Origin: Verrucomicrobiota bacterium
Lineage (GTDB): Bacteria > Verrucomicrobiota > Verrucomicrobiia > Verrucomicrobiales > Akkermansiaceae
Direction of reading: 5' to 3'
Length of the DNA stretch: 64,000 nt
NCBI GenBank assembly: GCA_004293445.1
Contig: RDYP01000017.1
Span: forward strand, 18,443-82,442
Positions 36,987 to 45,789 of the stretch are shown here, piece by piece; the first letter of the stretch is position 1; each line of letters opens with the position of its first letter. A program made the position numbers and the translations under genes. The notes below the pieces were generated by a model that saw only the letters and a program-made list of their open reading frames with translations, made no database searches and was not told the DNA's origin.

Positions 36987-39212
36987 TTAGAACGACCCGT
37001 TGAGCTTCCGGCCGGTCCAGAAGATTGCGAGCAGTAGTATGATCCCTGCGACCGTGGCGGCGTGGGACCAGAGTGGCAGGCGATTTTCGATGGGCCGGGG
37101 TTCGGGCAGGGCGACGATTTCGCGGATCAGGTCGGGCAGTTGGTCCGGGTGGATCGTGCGGCCTTTGGCGATGCGTGACATTTCCTCGAGCACTTCCGGG
37201 CGGGCGGGTTGGCCGATGGGTTCGAGCTCGATGCCTTGGGCGAGCAGCGTGGTTTCGATCGCTTCGGCGTCGGCCTCGTCGATGGCTGCTTTGAGTTTCC
37301 ATTCGCCGGGTTGGTTGATCTTGAGTCGTCCGGAGTAGGCACCCCACGCACTGTTGTTTTTTTCGAGGCTGATCCGTCGCAGGCTGCCGTCGGGTGCTGT
37401 GGCATCGACGAAAACCGTGCCCTCCTCGAGGGGCGTACCGTTGGCATCGAAGGCGTTTGCGTTCAGCGCAACGCTGTCTCCGGGAACCGGGCGCTCGGGG
37501 GTGAAGTAGAGTCGGACGCGTTCCCCGGCGGCCATGTTTCTTTGGTAGGACATCCAGCGGGCGACTTGGCCCCAGAAGCGGTAGTGGTATTTGTCTTCCA
37601 CGCCACGGCGCCAACGCCAGGCAGAATCGATGCCCATGAAAAGCACTTTGCCGTAGCCAGCGCTTTTGGTGATGATGATGGGGATGGGACCGAAGCGGCC
37701 GCGGCGGTTGCTGTGGACGGCGAGGACTTCGGCTCCGCCCTTGGATTTGATCACGGGTGCGTGCCAGTGGAAGCCGGGAAGGCTGCGCCAGACTTCGGGG
37801 TTCGCTTCCTCGGAGTCGGCGAGCATGGTCAGCAGCGAGCTGCGGCCTTCGCTGGTCAACGTCAGGGGGGAGGCGACGGGGTCGTGGAAGCCGCGCTTGT
37901 TGGCATCGTCGAGACTAACGGGAACGAGATCGCCAAGGGCGCTGTCGAGCAGGGTGAACTGGTTGCCCTGCGGGCCGGGCATGAAGACGATACCGCTGGC
38001 CTGATTCTCCACGAGGCCGCGGAGCAGTTCGCATTGTTGTTGGGTGAGTTGATCGGGGGCGACGCCGACATCGCCGATGAAGATGACGTCGTAGCTTGAG
38101 AGTTCTTCGGGTTTTTCCGGGAAGTCTTGGATGTAGTCGGGCCCGTTGCCTCTGCCGAGTTGGGGGTGGAAGAGAAGGCAGGAGAGTTCGACGCCGGGGT
38201 CGCGGGAAAGGGCGTTGCGGAGGTAGCGGTATTCCCAGCGTGGCAGGGAATCGATGACCAGCACCTTGATCGATTCGGGGCGTCCGGAGAGGGCGAATTT
38301 GCGGGAATTGTTGGTGGCGATGCGTTCGCCGTCGGCGAGCGGCATGGAGAGTTCGAGGGTCGAGCTTCCTTCTTTTTCGAGTTTCCAAAGAATGGCGTCG
38401 TAGGTTTCGGTTCCGGGTGCGAGGACGATTTCCTTGGTCTTTTCCAAGCCGCTGTCGTCGCGCAGGCGGATGGTGGTGCGGACTTCGCGGTCGAGGGAGG
38501 AGCGGATGGTGAAGGGGATCTGAACGTTTTCTCCGACGATGCCGTAGGCGGGGGCGCTGACGGTGAGGAGGTCGAGATCGGGCAGACGTTTTTCGCTTCC
38601 GACGGGAATGGTGAAGAGCGGGATGCCGCGTTGAAGCAGTTTTTGGGCGGCGACGACGGGAGGGTTGCCGGTGTTGAAATCGCCATCGGAGAGGAGAATG
38701 GCAGCGCGGAGATTGGTTTCGTTCTCCAGCAGATCTTCGATGGGTGAAGAAAGGTCGGTGCCTGCGAGAGCGGGTGGGGTATCGGACGAGGGCGCGGAGA
38801 AGTCGCGGCGGAAGACTTCGTTGGCTCCGCCTTGTGAGAGAGTTTTCCACAAGGGGCTATCGAGGATGCGGTTCGTCCATGAAGCGCGTGAGATGACTTC
38901 ACGTTCGGGAGAGAGGAATTCGGGGAGTTCGGCGTCGAGGGTTTCCATCGACTTCGATGCATCGCGAAGGATGACGATCTGCGGCTTGGTTTCGGGGTGG
39001 ACGACGCTGAGCCACTCGGGTTTCCACAGCAGAAGTACGACGAGTAGCGTACAAAAGAAGCGGAGGGATTCGAGCACGGCGCTGCGCTTCGGGTGCGGGC
39101 TGCGTTTGCAAGCGAGGACGGCGAGGGCTCCGATGAGGACGAGCGAGGTCAGCCCGATCGCCAGAGTGGCCGGGGTAGGGGAGAAGTGGAGGTTTTGGAG
39201 GTGGAAAGACAA
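36987..39212 (-). CDS. Membrane protein with von Willebrand A-like and glutamine-amidotransferase-like domains
   Basis: 741 aa. Two N-terminal helices (TLAIGLTSLVLIGALAVLAC and ALAVLESLRFFCTLLVVLLLW region) are followed by a VWA-like segment with the MIDAS-type VILRDASKSM. Then come an Ig-like part, a class I glutamine-amidotransferase-like Rossmann section (IKVLVIDSLPRWEYRYLRNAL, YDVIFIGDVG), a late beta domain, and a C-terminal helix (AATVAGIILLLAIFW). No amidotransferase catalytic Cys is obvious. Last gene of the MoxR-DUF58-BatA set, with 51 bases to the gene before it. The cluster is likely an envelope-associated chaperone or assembly module. Confidence 0.82.
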   Translation of the reverse strand: MSFHLQNLHFSPTPATLAIGLTSLVLIGALAVLACKRSPHPKRSAVLESLRFFCTLLVVLLLWKPEWLSVVHPETKPQIVILRDASKSMETLDAELPEFLSPEREVISRASWTNRILDSPLWKTLSQGGANEVFRRDFSAPSSDTPPALAGTDLSSPIEDLLENETNLRAAILLSDGDFNTGNPPVVAAQKLLQRGIPLFTIPVGSEKRLPDLDLLTVSAPAYGIVGENVQIPFTIRSSLDREVRTTIRLRDDSGLEKTKEIVLAPGTETYDAILWKLEKEGSSTLELSMPLADGERIATNNSRKFALSGRPESIKVLVIDSLPRWEYRYLRNALSRDPGVELSCLLFHPQLGRGNGPDYIQDFPEKPEELSSYDVIFIGDVGVAPDQLTQQQCELLRGLVENQASGIVFMPGPQGNQFTLLDSALGDLVPVSLDDANKRGFHDPVASPLTLTSEGRSSLLTMLADSEEANPEVWRSLPGFHWHAPVIKSKGGAEVLAVHSNRRGRFGPIPIIITKSAGYGKVLFMGIDSAWRWRRGVEDKYHYRFWGQVARWMSYQRNMAAGERVRLYFTPERPVPGDSVALNANAFDANGTPLEEGTVFVDATAPDGSLRRISLEKNNSAWGAYSGRLKINQPGEWKLKAAIDEADAEAIETTLLAQGIELEPIGQPARPEVLEEMSRIAKGRTIHPDQLPDLIREIVALPEPRPIENRLPLWSHAATVAGIILLLAIFWTGRKLNGSF

Positions 39213-39263
39213 GAGGGGGCAGTGGTCGGTGGTGCTTGCTGTTGATGGCTGGTGGTGTCGAGG

Positions 39264-41252
39264 CTAGGATTTGCCGGTGTGGGTAGAAAGAGCGCTGGGG
39301 ATGGTGGCTGGTTTTTTCGGTAGGCATAGCGCGGCCTCAGCGATGAGGAAGCAGAGCATGGCGATGAGGAAGCCACGCCACGCGTCGCGGGAGATCTTGT
39401 CCGTGGCCGAGGTGCCGCGGTCTTCGAGGAGTGTGAAGCCGGTTCCTTCGAGCAGCTTGCCGAGCTCTTCGCGGGAGAGGATTTCGGGGGCGTCTTCGGC
39501 TGGTGGACGGTTGAGGGCGAGGGTGCGGTCGCCGAGGCGGTGGATGCCGGCTTCGAAGGCGGTGTTGCCGGGGTGGGGCGTGCCGTAATCGTCGAGGCGC
39601 GTGTTCGTTTCGCCGGGGCGGGGAGCGGCCTCGCGGCTGCCGAGGGCGGCGAAGTGATCGTCATCGAAGCGTGCGGCACCTTCTGTCACGGCGCGCTGGA
39701 CGAGGGGCAGGAGGACATCGGCGTCGCCGAGGTTGGACCAGGTGTAGTCGGGGAGCGAGCCCACGAACCAAGCGGTGCCACGGTCGACGATGCGGCGGAT
39801 GAGGAAGGGTGCGCTGTCGTCCCAGCGGGCGAGGGGCGTGGATTCTCCCTTCGGCAGTCGACGTTTCACGGCTTTGAGTCGATCGGCGGGGATGGGGCTG
39901 CCGTCGATGCCATCGCGCAGGAGTCCGTCGTCACGGTCCCAAGAGTCGAGGATGAGGAATTTTCCCCGATCGGACTCGGTGACGGGCGACCACTGGAGAT
40001 CGAGGAATTTCGTGTCGTTATCTGCGGGCGGCGGGAAGAACAGGATTTCGCCTCCCGCGGAGAGGAAGCGGGTGAGGGATTCCGCGATTGCTCCGCTGGG
40101 CAAGGGGGCGGCCCATAGGATGGCGGAGAGGTTTTCGGTTTCCAGACCTGGGATTTGGTGGGGATCGAGCCGCTCTACGGATTGCCCGGCGAATCCGTCG
40201 GGCGCGGCTGCAATGGCGAGGTAGTTGGCCGCCTCGCCGGGTGCGGCGACGACGAGGCTTTTCACGGGGCGCGGCGGGCCGTAGGCAAAAAAGGCGACAT
40301 TGTCGCGCGGGTTACCATCGCCGGGGATCGAGAGCCAACCGTGGCCCGAGTTCCCGCTTGGCGGGATGGGTAGTGTTTTGCGGAAGCGGAGATTTTGTCC
40401 GACGATGCTGAGATTGGAAGTACTACGAATGCCGTTGAGCGTGGCGGTGAGGGGGAGATCGAGAGCGATGTTGGTATCCTGGTCGCGGCTGATTTCGAGA
40501 TCGAGGATGAGCTCGGAGTCGCTGCGACGGGAGGAAAGGATGCGGATGCCCTGATTGGCCGAGGGTTTTCCGCTCAGGGCGAGGATTCGGAGTTTCGGGG
40601 GCTGGGGCAGGGCGGCGAGAGCGGCGCGCGCCGAGGTCCAGCGGTCGTTCTGCGTTTGCCAGTTCGAGGCTTGGAGGTCGGAAGCGATCCAGACTTCCGC
40701 TCGGCCGGGGCTTGCGGCGAGGTATTCGCTGGCGCGTGAGGCGAGGGCGGAGAGATCGGCGGCAGTATCCGTGGCGGCGGTGGACGAGAGCTGATCGAGG
40801 ACATCGGGGCTCGGCACGTCCTGGGCCGTGCCGGATGCGCTGTCGATGAGGACGAGTCGGGTGCCGTCGAGATCGGCCATGGCGTCGCGGACGCGTTGCA
40901 GAGCGAGCTTGCGGCGCGGGAGATTGCCGTTTTTCGGCGTCGCCTCCATGCTGGCGGATCGGTCGAGGATGAGGACGACGAGATCGGGCTTGCCGCCGTT
41001 CCAGCCCATCATGCCGCTGAGCAGGGGGCGTGCCGCGGCGGTGGCGAGGGCTGCGATACCGAGGCAGCGGCAGGTGAGGATGAGGATGTGGCGGAGTTTC
41101 TTTTTGCCTCGCGACTCGCGGGTGGCCTTGAGGAGGAACTGCATGGCGGCCCACATCACCGTCTTGTGCCGCCTGCGGTTGAGCAGGTGGATGATGATGG
41201 GGATCGCTGCGGCGAGGAGTCCCCAGAGCAGGAGTGGTTGGAGGAAAGACAT
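39264..41252 (-). CDS. BatA/aerotolerance-type membrane protein with VWA domain
   Basis: 662 aa. The N-terminus is the BatA domain: FLQPLLLWGLLAAAIPIIIHLLNRRRHKTVMW, a membrane helix, then basic KKKLRHILIL. A VWA domain follows with VLILDRSASME as its MIDAS start (DxSxS) near residue 98. The remaining part is beta-rich with a DUF4159-like/Rossmann section, and it ends in a C-terminal helix (FLIAMLCFLIAEAALCL). It lies 54 bases after the DUF58 gene on the same strand. Bat proteins were first linked to aerotolerance in Bacteroides; here the role is inferred from order alone. Confidence 0.87.
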   Translation of the reverse strand: MSFLQPLLLWGLLAAAIPIIIHLLNRRRHKTVMWAAMQFLLKATRESRGKKKLRHILILTCRCLGIAALATAAARPLLSGMMGWNGGKPDLVVLILDRSASMEATPKNGNLPRRKLALQRVRDAMADLDGTRLVLIDSASGTAQDVPSPDVLDQLSSTAATDTAADLSALASRASEYLAASPGRAEVWIASDLQASNWQTQNDRWTSARAALAALPQPPKLRILALSGKPSANQGIRILSSRRSDSELILDLEISRDQDTNIALDLPLTATLNGIRSTSNLSIVGQNLRFRKTLPIPPSGNSGHGWLSIPGDGNPRDNVAFFAYGPPRPVKSLVVAAPGEAANYLAIAAAPDGFAGQSVERLDPHQIPGLETENLSAILWAAPLPSGAIAESLTRFLSAGGEILFFPPPADNDTKFLDLQWSPVTESDRGKFLILDSWDRDDGLLRDGIDGSPIPADRLKAVKRRLPKGESTPLARWDDSAPFLIRRIVDRGTAWFVGSLPDYTWSNLGDADVLLPLVQRAVTEGAARFDDDHFAALGSREAAPRPGETNTRLDDYGTPHPGNTAFEAGIHRLGDRTLALNRPPAEDAPEILSREELGKLLEGTGFTLLEDRGTSATDKISRDAWRGFLIAMLCFLIAEAALCLPKKPATIPSALSTHTGKS

Positions 41253-41306
41253 GGAGGGGAACGAACCGAAGACGCGCGGAGGTCGCCGAGGAGGTCGCGG
41301 GGAGTT

Positions 41307-42203
41307 TTAGGCGTGGGCTTTTTTGGGGAGGCGGGCGGTGAGGAAGTCGCGGAGCAAGGGTTCGAGCTGGGTGTCGGTGGGGACGAGTTGGTAATCGGCC
41401 GAAGCTTCGTGGCACTTTGCTTTCACGGTGACGAGGAAGTCGCGGAGTGCGCTATGATATTCGTCGGCGACGAGGGTGGGTTCGACAATGAGTGAGGTGC
41501 CGTCTTCGATATCGACAAAACGGTGGGGACGGTCGAACTCGAAGCCGAGCTCGAGGGGGTCCATCAGATGGAAGACGCAAATATCGTGCTTGCGGTAGCG
41601 GAGATGCTGAAGGGCATCGGACAAGCCTTGGGGGTCGGTGAAGAGATCGGAGAGGACAACGATCAGGGCGCGTCGGCCGATTTTTTCCGCGATGTCGTGA
41701 AGGGCCGGGACGAGGCCGGTCTCGCCGGCGGGTTCGAGTTTTCCGAGAGTATCGAAGATCCGTTGCAGGTGGGCGGCGCGGCGGCTGGGCGGGACTTCAA
41801 GGTGGAGCTTGTCGGTGCAGAGCGAGAGGCCGGCGGAGTCTCCCTGGTGGACGAGGAGGTAGCCGAGCGAAGCGGCGATGCGTTTGGCGTAGTCGATTTT
41901 CGACATTCCGCGGCCCGCGAATTTCATGGAGCCGGAAGCATCGACGACAAAGTAAGCGCGGAGGTTGGTGTCCGCCTCAAATTCCTTGATGTAGAATCGG
42001 TCGGAACGGGCGAAGGCCTTCCAGTCGAGGCGGCGGGTATCGTCGCCGGGAACGTATTTCCGATATTCGGCGAACTCGACCGAGGATCCGCGGTGGGGAG
42101 AGCGGTGCCTGCCGGCGACGTTGCCCAGCATGGGGGACCGCGTTTCCAGCGGAATCGAAGCGAGGCGCGCGAGGAGCTCGCTGTCTAGAAAGTCGTATTT
42201 CAT
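41307..42203 (-). CDS. DUF58 domain protein
   Basis: 298 aa from ATG 42203, sharing one base with the TGA of the MoxR gene. The DUF58 signature is YRKYVPGDDTRRLDWKAFARSD, followed by LRAYFVVDASGSM (VWA-like MIDAS) and RRALIVVLSDLF. Soluble. DUF58 proteins are nearly always encoded with MoxR ATPases and are thought to be their partner or substrate. The coupling here supports a joint function. Confidence 0.93.
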   Translation of the reverse strand: MKYDFLDSELLARLASIPLETRSPMLGNVAGRHRSPHRGSSVEFAEYRKYVPGDDTRRLDWKAFARSDRFYIKEFEADTNLRAYFVVDASGSMKFAGRGMSKIDYAKRIAASLGYLLVHQGDSAGLSLCTDKLHLEVPPSRRAAHLQRIFDTLGKLEPAGETGLVPALHDIAEKIGRRALIVVLSDLFTDPQGLSDALQHLRYRKHDICVFHLMDPLELGFEFDRPHRFVDIEDGTSLIVEPTLVADEYHSALRDFLVTVKAKCHEASADYQLVPTDTQLEPLLRDFLTARLPKKAHA

Positions 42204-43231
42204 CAGGATTCCCGCATTTCCGAAATCAGGCGTTCGACGACTTTTTTCGAGGTCACGCCTTGGGATTCGGCGGTGAAGTTGGTGATGACTCGGTGACCGA
42301 GGACGGGGACGGCGACGGCTTCGAGGTCGTCGAGCCCCGCCATGTAGCGGCCGCGGAGTGCGGCCCGTGCCTTGGCGCCGAGGATGAGATACTGAACGGC
42401 ACGGGGGCCGGCACCCCAAGCGACGTGGTCTTTGATCCAAGCGGGTGCCTCGGGTGTGCCGGGGCGGGTCTTGCGGACGATAGAGACGGCGTAGTCGTAG
42501 AGATGTTCGGGGACCGGGAGGCGACGAACGAGTTGCTGGTAGGCGAGCACGGCGGGTCCATCCAGCAAGTGGCTGAGGATGGCGCGTGCACTGCCGGTGG
42601 TCTCGCGGGCGATGCGTTTTTCCTCTGCGGCGCTCGGGTAGTCGACCTCGATCAGGAACATGAAGCGGTCGAGCTGGGCTTCCGGCAGAGGGTAGGTGCC
42701 TTCTTGTTCGACGGGGTTCTGGGTGGCGAGGACGAAGAAGGGCGGTTGGAGGTCGTAGCTGCGGCCGAGGACGGTGACCTTGAGCTCTTGCATCGCCTCG
42801 AGCATCGCGGACTGGGTCTTGGCGGGCGCACGGTTGATTTCGTCGGCCAGCACGATATTGGCGAAGACCGGGCCGCGGGCGAACTCGAACTCGCGTCGTC
42901 CGCCGATGCCGGATTCTTGAATGATATCGGTGCCGGTAATGTCGGCGGGCATCAGGTCTGGCGTGAACTGGATGCGGTTGAAAGACAGGTCGAAGGTGCG
43001 GGCGACGGAAGAGACGAGGAGTGTTTTCGCAAGGCCGGGAACGCCCATGAGAAGGGCGTGTCCTTTGGCGAAAAGGCAGATGGCCAGTTCCTCGATGACC
43101 CGTTCTTGGCCGATGATTGCTTTACCGAGTTCGCTTTTGAGGGCGGCGTAGGTTTGGCCGAGTTGGTCGATGGCGGCGACGTCATCGGGTGGGAGGATAT
43201 GGTCCGTCGGGGCGGGCTGGGTGGCGTCCAT
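42203..43231 (-). CDS. MoxR-family AAA+ ATPase
   Basis: 342 aa from ATG 43231. The tracked ORF extends through the divergent DUF1080 gene and is not real there. Motifs: IIGQERVIEELAICLFAKGHALLMGVPGLAKT (Walker A), NRIQFTPDLMPADITG, ANIVLADEINRAPAKTQ (Walker B), MQELKV, VLATQNPVEQEGTYPLPEAQLDRFMF (sensor 1 and Arg finger region). MoxR proteins act as chaperones, for example for metal insertion or assembly of secreted complexes. First gene of the four-gene unit; the 111-base gap to the divergent gene must contain the promoter. Confidence 0.95.
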   Translation of the reverse strand: MDATQPAPTDHILPPDDVAAIDQLGQTYAALKSELGKAIIGQERVIEELAICLFAKGHALLMGVPGLAKTLLVSSVARTFDLSFNRIQFTPDLMPADITGTDIIQESGIGGRREFEFARGPVFANIVLADEINRAPAKTQSAMLEAMQELKVTVLGRSYDLQPPFFVLATQNPVEQEGTYPLPEAQLDRFMFLIEVDYPSAAEEKRIARETTGSARAILSHLLDGPAVLAYQQLVRRLPVPEHLYDYAVSIVRKTRPGTPEAPAWIKDHVAWGAGPRAVQYLILGAKARAALRGRYMAGLDDLEAVAVPVLGHRVITNFTAESQGVTSKKVVERLISEMRES

Positions 43232-43342
43232 GAATGGGGCGGATTGCGGTATTTCAGGCAAGTTAGAGAGGGCTTGTGCGTTGTCGAGGCGGATGAAAGG
43301 GAAGCGGCTTGCAGCTTTTGGCGGAATGGCCAGCGTGTCGCC

Positions 43343-43993
43343 ATGAAGTGTGCATGCTGGTTGGCGATTTTGGTTGGGCTGGGTTCGGCGATGGCGGAAG
43401 AGCGGCCATGGGTGAGTCTGTTCGACGGGAAGAGCCTGGCGGGCTGGGTTTCGTCGAAGGGTGGGCCGCCAAGTCCGGGTTGGGTGGTTGAAGACGGCTG
43501 CATTCATCGGAAGGCGGGTGGGGGCGATCTCCTTAGTGAAAAGGAATTCGCGGACTTCGAGCTCGAGTTCGAGTGGAAGATTTCCAGCGGCGGCAACAGT
43601 GGCGTGAAGTATCGGCTGCGGAAGACACCGTTGGCATGGGTGGGACCGGAGTATCAGGTGCTCGATGACCTACGGCACGTGAATGGCAAGGTGGCGGATA
43701 CCACGGCGGCCTCGCTCTACGATGTGGTCCCGGCTTCGCGGGATAAAGGATTGAGGGGTCCGGGCGAGTGGAACTTTTCGAGAATCGTCGCCCGAGGATC
43801 GGTGCTCGAACATTGGCTCAACGGGAATTTGGCGATGCGGGTCGATGGCTCCAGCGACAAGTGGAAGCAACTGAAGAAGGACAGTAAATTCGCGAAGCTA
43901 GCAGGCTTTGGTGAGGCCGCGGCTGGACCGATTTTGCTTCAGGATCATGGCGATGAGGTGTGGTTTCGGGGGATTCGGATCCGCTGTTGGTGA
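43343..43993 (+). CDS. Secreted DUF1080 (3-keto-disaccharide hydrolase-type) protein
   Basis: 216 aa from ATG 43343 with a signal peptide (MKCACWLAILVGLGSAMAEE). The domain has the concanavalin-like pattern of DUF1080: WVSLFDGKSLAGWVS, GWVVEDGCIHRKAGGGDLLSEKEFADFELEFEWKISSGGNSGVKYR, GPEYQVLDD, GEWNFSRIVARGSVLEHWLNG, and GPILLQDHGDEVWFRGIRI. Members cleave 3-keto-glycosides or bind glycans in the periplasm. It suits the polysaccharide theme of the sulfatase and esterase genes, though it is not adjacent to them. Confidence 0.93.
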   Translation: MKCACWLAILVGLGSAMAEERPWVSLFDGKSLAGWVSSKGGPPSPGWVVEDGCIHRKAGGGDLLSEKEFADFELEFEWKISSGGNSGVKYRLRKTPLAWVGPEYQVLDDLRHVNGKVADTTAASLYDVVPASRDKGLRGPGEWNFSRIVARGSVLEHWLNGNLAMRVDGSSDKWKQLKKDSKFAKLAGFGEAAAGPILLQDHGDEVWFRGIRIRCW

Positions 43994-44021
43994 ACTTCTC
44001 CCGAAAATTTCGAATTACCTC

Positions 44022-44049
44022 TTGCCAGAGGGGTCGCGTCTGGTAAACA
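44022..44049 (+). promoter_or_regulatory. Candidate promoter for the rpsM operon
   Basis: TTGCCA (44022-44027), a 16-base spacer, then TAAACA (44044-44049). The -35 matches well and the -10 weakly. Confidence 0.35.
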
Positions 44050-44061
44050 GCCCGCCCGCTT

Positions 44062-44098
44062 CCGGGGGTCCGAGCATGTTCGCATGCTCCATCCCCGG
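44062..44098 (+). promoter_or_regulatory. Leader hairpin with UUCG tetraloop before rpsM
   Basis: GAGCATG-TTCG-CATGCTC is a perfect 7-bp stem with a UUCG loop. Outer CCGGGG (44062-44067) and CCCCGG (44093-44098) extend it across a small internal loop. No T-run follows, so it is not a terminator. Position in the 5' leader of ribosomal protein genes suggests autogenous control, which is inference. Confidence 0.55.
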
Positions 44099-44126
44099 GT
44101 CGGCTATCCGCTCACCACAGCATCAC

Positions 44127-44495
44127 ATGGCACGTATTTTCGGTATCGAAATCCCTAACGAGAAGCGCATTGAAGCGTCGCTGCTTTATATGTATGGCAT
44201 CGGCTCGACCACGGCTTCCCGCATTCTCGAGCAGTCCGGCATCGATCCAGACACCCGCACCGGTCAGCTGACCGAAGACCAGCTCGTGAAGATCGCTACC
44301 GTGATCCAGAGCCAAGGGATCATCATCGAAGGCGACCTGCGCCGCGAGAAGCAAGTTCAGCTCAAGCGGCTCACTTCCATCAACTGCTACCGCGGCATCC
44401 GTCACAAGCGTGGCTTGCCTGTGCGCGGTCAGCGCACCCGGACCAATGCCCGCACTCGTAAGGGCAAGCGCCGCACCGTGGGTGTGAAGAAGTAA
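44127..44495 (+). CDS. rpsM: 30S ribosomal protein S13 (uS13)
   Basis: 122 aa from ATG 44127. Conserved text: ARIFGIEIPNEKRIEASLLYMYGIG, the helix-hairpin part LTEDQLVKI, LRREKQVQLKRLTSINCYRGIRH, and RGLPVRGQRTRTNARTRKG with the basic C-terminus. It sits in the 30S head contacting 16S rRNA and the P site. First gene of an S13-S11-S4 operon with 30- and 18-base gaps. Confidence 0.99.
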   Translation: MARIFGIEIPNEKRIEASLLYMYGIGSTTASRILEQSGIDPDTRTGQLTEDQLVKIATVIQSQGIIIEGDLRREKQVQLKRLTSINCYRGIRHKRGLPVRGQRTRTNARTRKGKRRTVGVKK

Positions 44496-44525
44496 TCCGC
44501 GCACAACTCCGAACATTTTTCCCAA

Positions 44526-45077
44526 ATGGCTGACGAAGAAACCAACACACCGGCACCGGAAGCCGAAGCGGCCCCGGTTGCCGCTGAGACCCCGGCTGCT
44601 GCCGCCGTTCCTGCAACGCAGGTCGAAGAGGTCGCTCCCAAGAAGGACGACAAGAAGCGCGATATTTTCGCTGAGATTGCCGGTGCCGAGGAGACCCAGA
44701 TCAAGGTCCACAAGGCCAAGGGCTCCAAGAACATCTCGCGTGGCATCGTTCACGTGACCGCGACTTTCAACAACACCATCGTGAGTGTCACCGATTCCAA
44801 CGGCAACACCCTCGGCTGGTCGAGTGCTGGAAAGATGGGCTTCAAGGGATCGCGCAAGAGCACGGCCTACGCCGCTCAAGTGGTTTCTCAGGATGCTTGC
44901 CGTCAGGCGATGGGTCACGGTTTGAAAGAAGCCGAGGTCCGCGTGAAGGGTCCGGGTTCCGGTCGTGAGTCTGCTGTCCGTGCGGTTCAAGCGCTCGGTA
45001 TCGAGCTCCTTGCCATCAAGGACGTTACTCCTATCCCACACAACGGTTGCCGCCCGAAGAAGGCCCGCCGCGTCTAA
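44526..45077 (+). CDS. rpsK: 30S ribosomal protein S11 (uS11) with N-terminal extension
   Basis: 183 aa, whereas S11 is normally about 129 aa. The canonical part starts near residue 62 and includes [48 protein letters not shown] and [26 protein letters not shown]. The extra N-terminal 54 residues are Ala/Pro/Glu-rich and acidic ([19 protein letters not shown]), then Lys/Asp-rich. The start at 44526 is the only ATG in frame near the rpsM stop and the spacing suits an operon. The extension is probably disordered and lies on the ribosome surface. Confidence 0.98.
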   Translation: MADEETNTPAPEAEAAPVAAETPAAAAVPATQVEEVAPKKDDKKRDIFAEIAGAEETQIKVHKAKGSKNISRGIVHVTATFNNTIVSVTDSNGNTLGWSSAGKMGFKGSRKSTAYAAQVVSQDACRQAMGHGLKEAEVRVKGPGSGRESAVRAVQALGIELLAIKDVTPIPHNGCRPKKARRV

Positions 45078-45095
45078 TCGAATTTCTCAAGAATC

Positions 45096-45707
45096 ATGGC
45101 TCGTTACACCGGACCCCGCACCAAGATCAGCCGCCGCTTCGGCGTGGCTCTCTTCGGCTCATCGAAGGCACTTGATCGCCGCAATTTCCCGCCTGGCCAA
45201 CACGGCTTGCGCGCAGGCCGCAAAAAGAAGAGTGATTACTCGGTTGCTCTCGGCGAAAAGCAGAAGCTTCGTTTCCAATATGGAGTGCTCGAAAAGCAGT
45301 TCCGTGGTTACTACGAAGAGGCTGCCCGCCGTCGTGGCGTGACCGGCGAGATCCTGCTTCAGTTGCTTGAGACCCGTCTCGACAACGTTTGCTTCCGTCT
45401 CGGCTTTGGCAACAGCCGTCAGGCTGCCCGTCAGCTCGTCAATCACGGTCACGTGTTGGTGAATGGCAAGCGGGTTGACATCGCCAGCTATCAGGTTCGT
45501 CCTGGTGACAAGGTGAAGGTCGGTGGCAAGCCTTCTTCCCAGCAGCTCGCGCTGCGGATGATTGACTTGACGCAATCGGCTCCTTTGGTCGATTGGCTGA
45601 CACTCGACAAGGAGGCCCTCGAAGGCACTGTGTCGCGCGTGCCGGAGCGTTCGGACATCGACCCGCTCGTCAACGAGCAGCTGATCGTCGAGCTTTACTC
45701 ACGCTGA
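45096..45707 (+). CDS. rpsD: 30S ribosomal protein S4 (uS4)
   Basis: 203 aa. ARYTGPRTKISRRFGVALFG, then FPPGQHGLRAGRKKKSDYSVALGEKQKLRFQYGVLEKQFRGYY, and an S4 RNA-binding domain with RLDNVCFRLGFGNSRQAARQLVNHGHVLVNGKRVDIASYQV. The N-terminal zinc-binding cysteines found in some S4 are absent (C-minus form). Primary 16S rRNA binder. In most bacteria rpoA and rplQ would follow, but here the operon ends with a terminator. Confidence 0.99.
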   Translation: MARYTGPRTKISRRFGVALFGSSKALDRRNFPPGQHGLRAGRKKKSDYSVALGEKQKLRFQYGVLEKQFRGYYEEAARRRGVTGEILLQLLETRLDNVCFRLGFGNSRQAARQLVNHGHVLVNGKRVDIASYQVRPGDKVKVGGKPSSQQLALRMIDLTQSAPLVDWLTLDKEALEGTVSRVPERSDIDPLVNEQLIVELYSR

Positions 45708-45731
45708 TCCTTCTGGGATCGCATGTTTCCG

Positions 45732-45767
45732 AAAAGCGCTTGGGGGTAACTCCGAGCGCTTTTTTTT
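45732..45767 (+). terminator. Rho-independent terminator of the ribosomal protein operon
   Basis: AAAAGCGCTTGG, loop, then CCGAGCGCTTTT running into TTTTTT. The A-tract/T-tract symmetry may let it work in both directions. Confidence 0.9.
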
Positions 45768-45789
45768 ATCCTAGGGCGGGGTCAGGGAT

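Noticed and set aside
42203-43507. Longer MoxR protein starting at 43507
   Set aside because: The extra 90 residues are antisense to the signal peptide and first half of the DUF1080 gene. The family-like start is ATG 43231.
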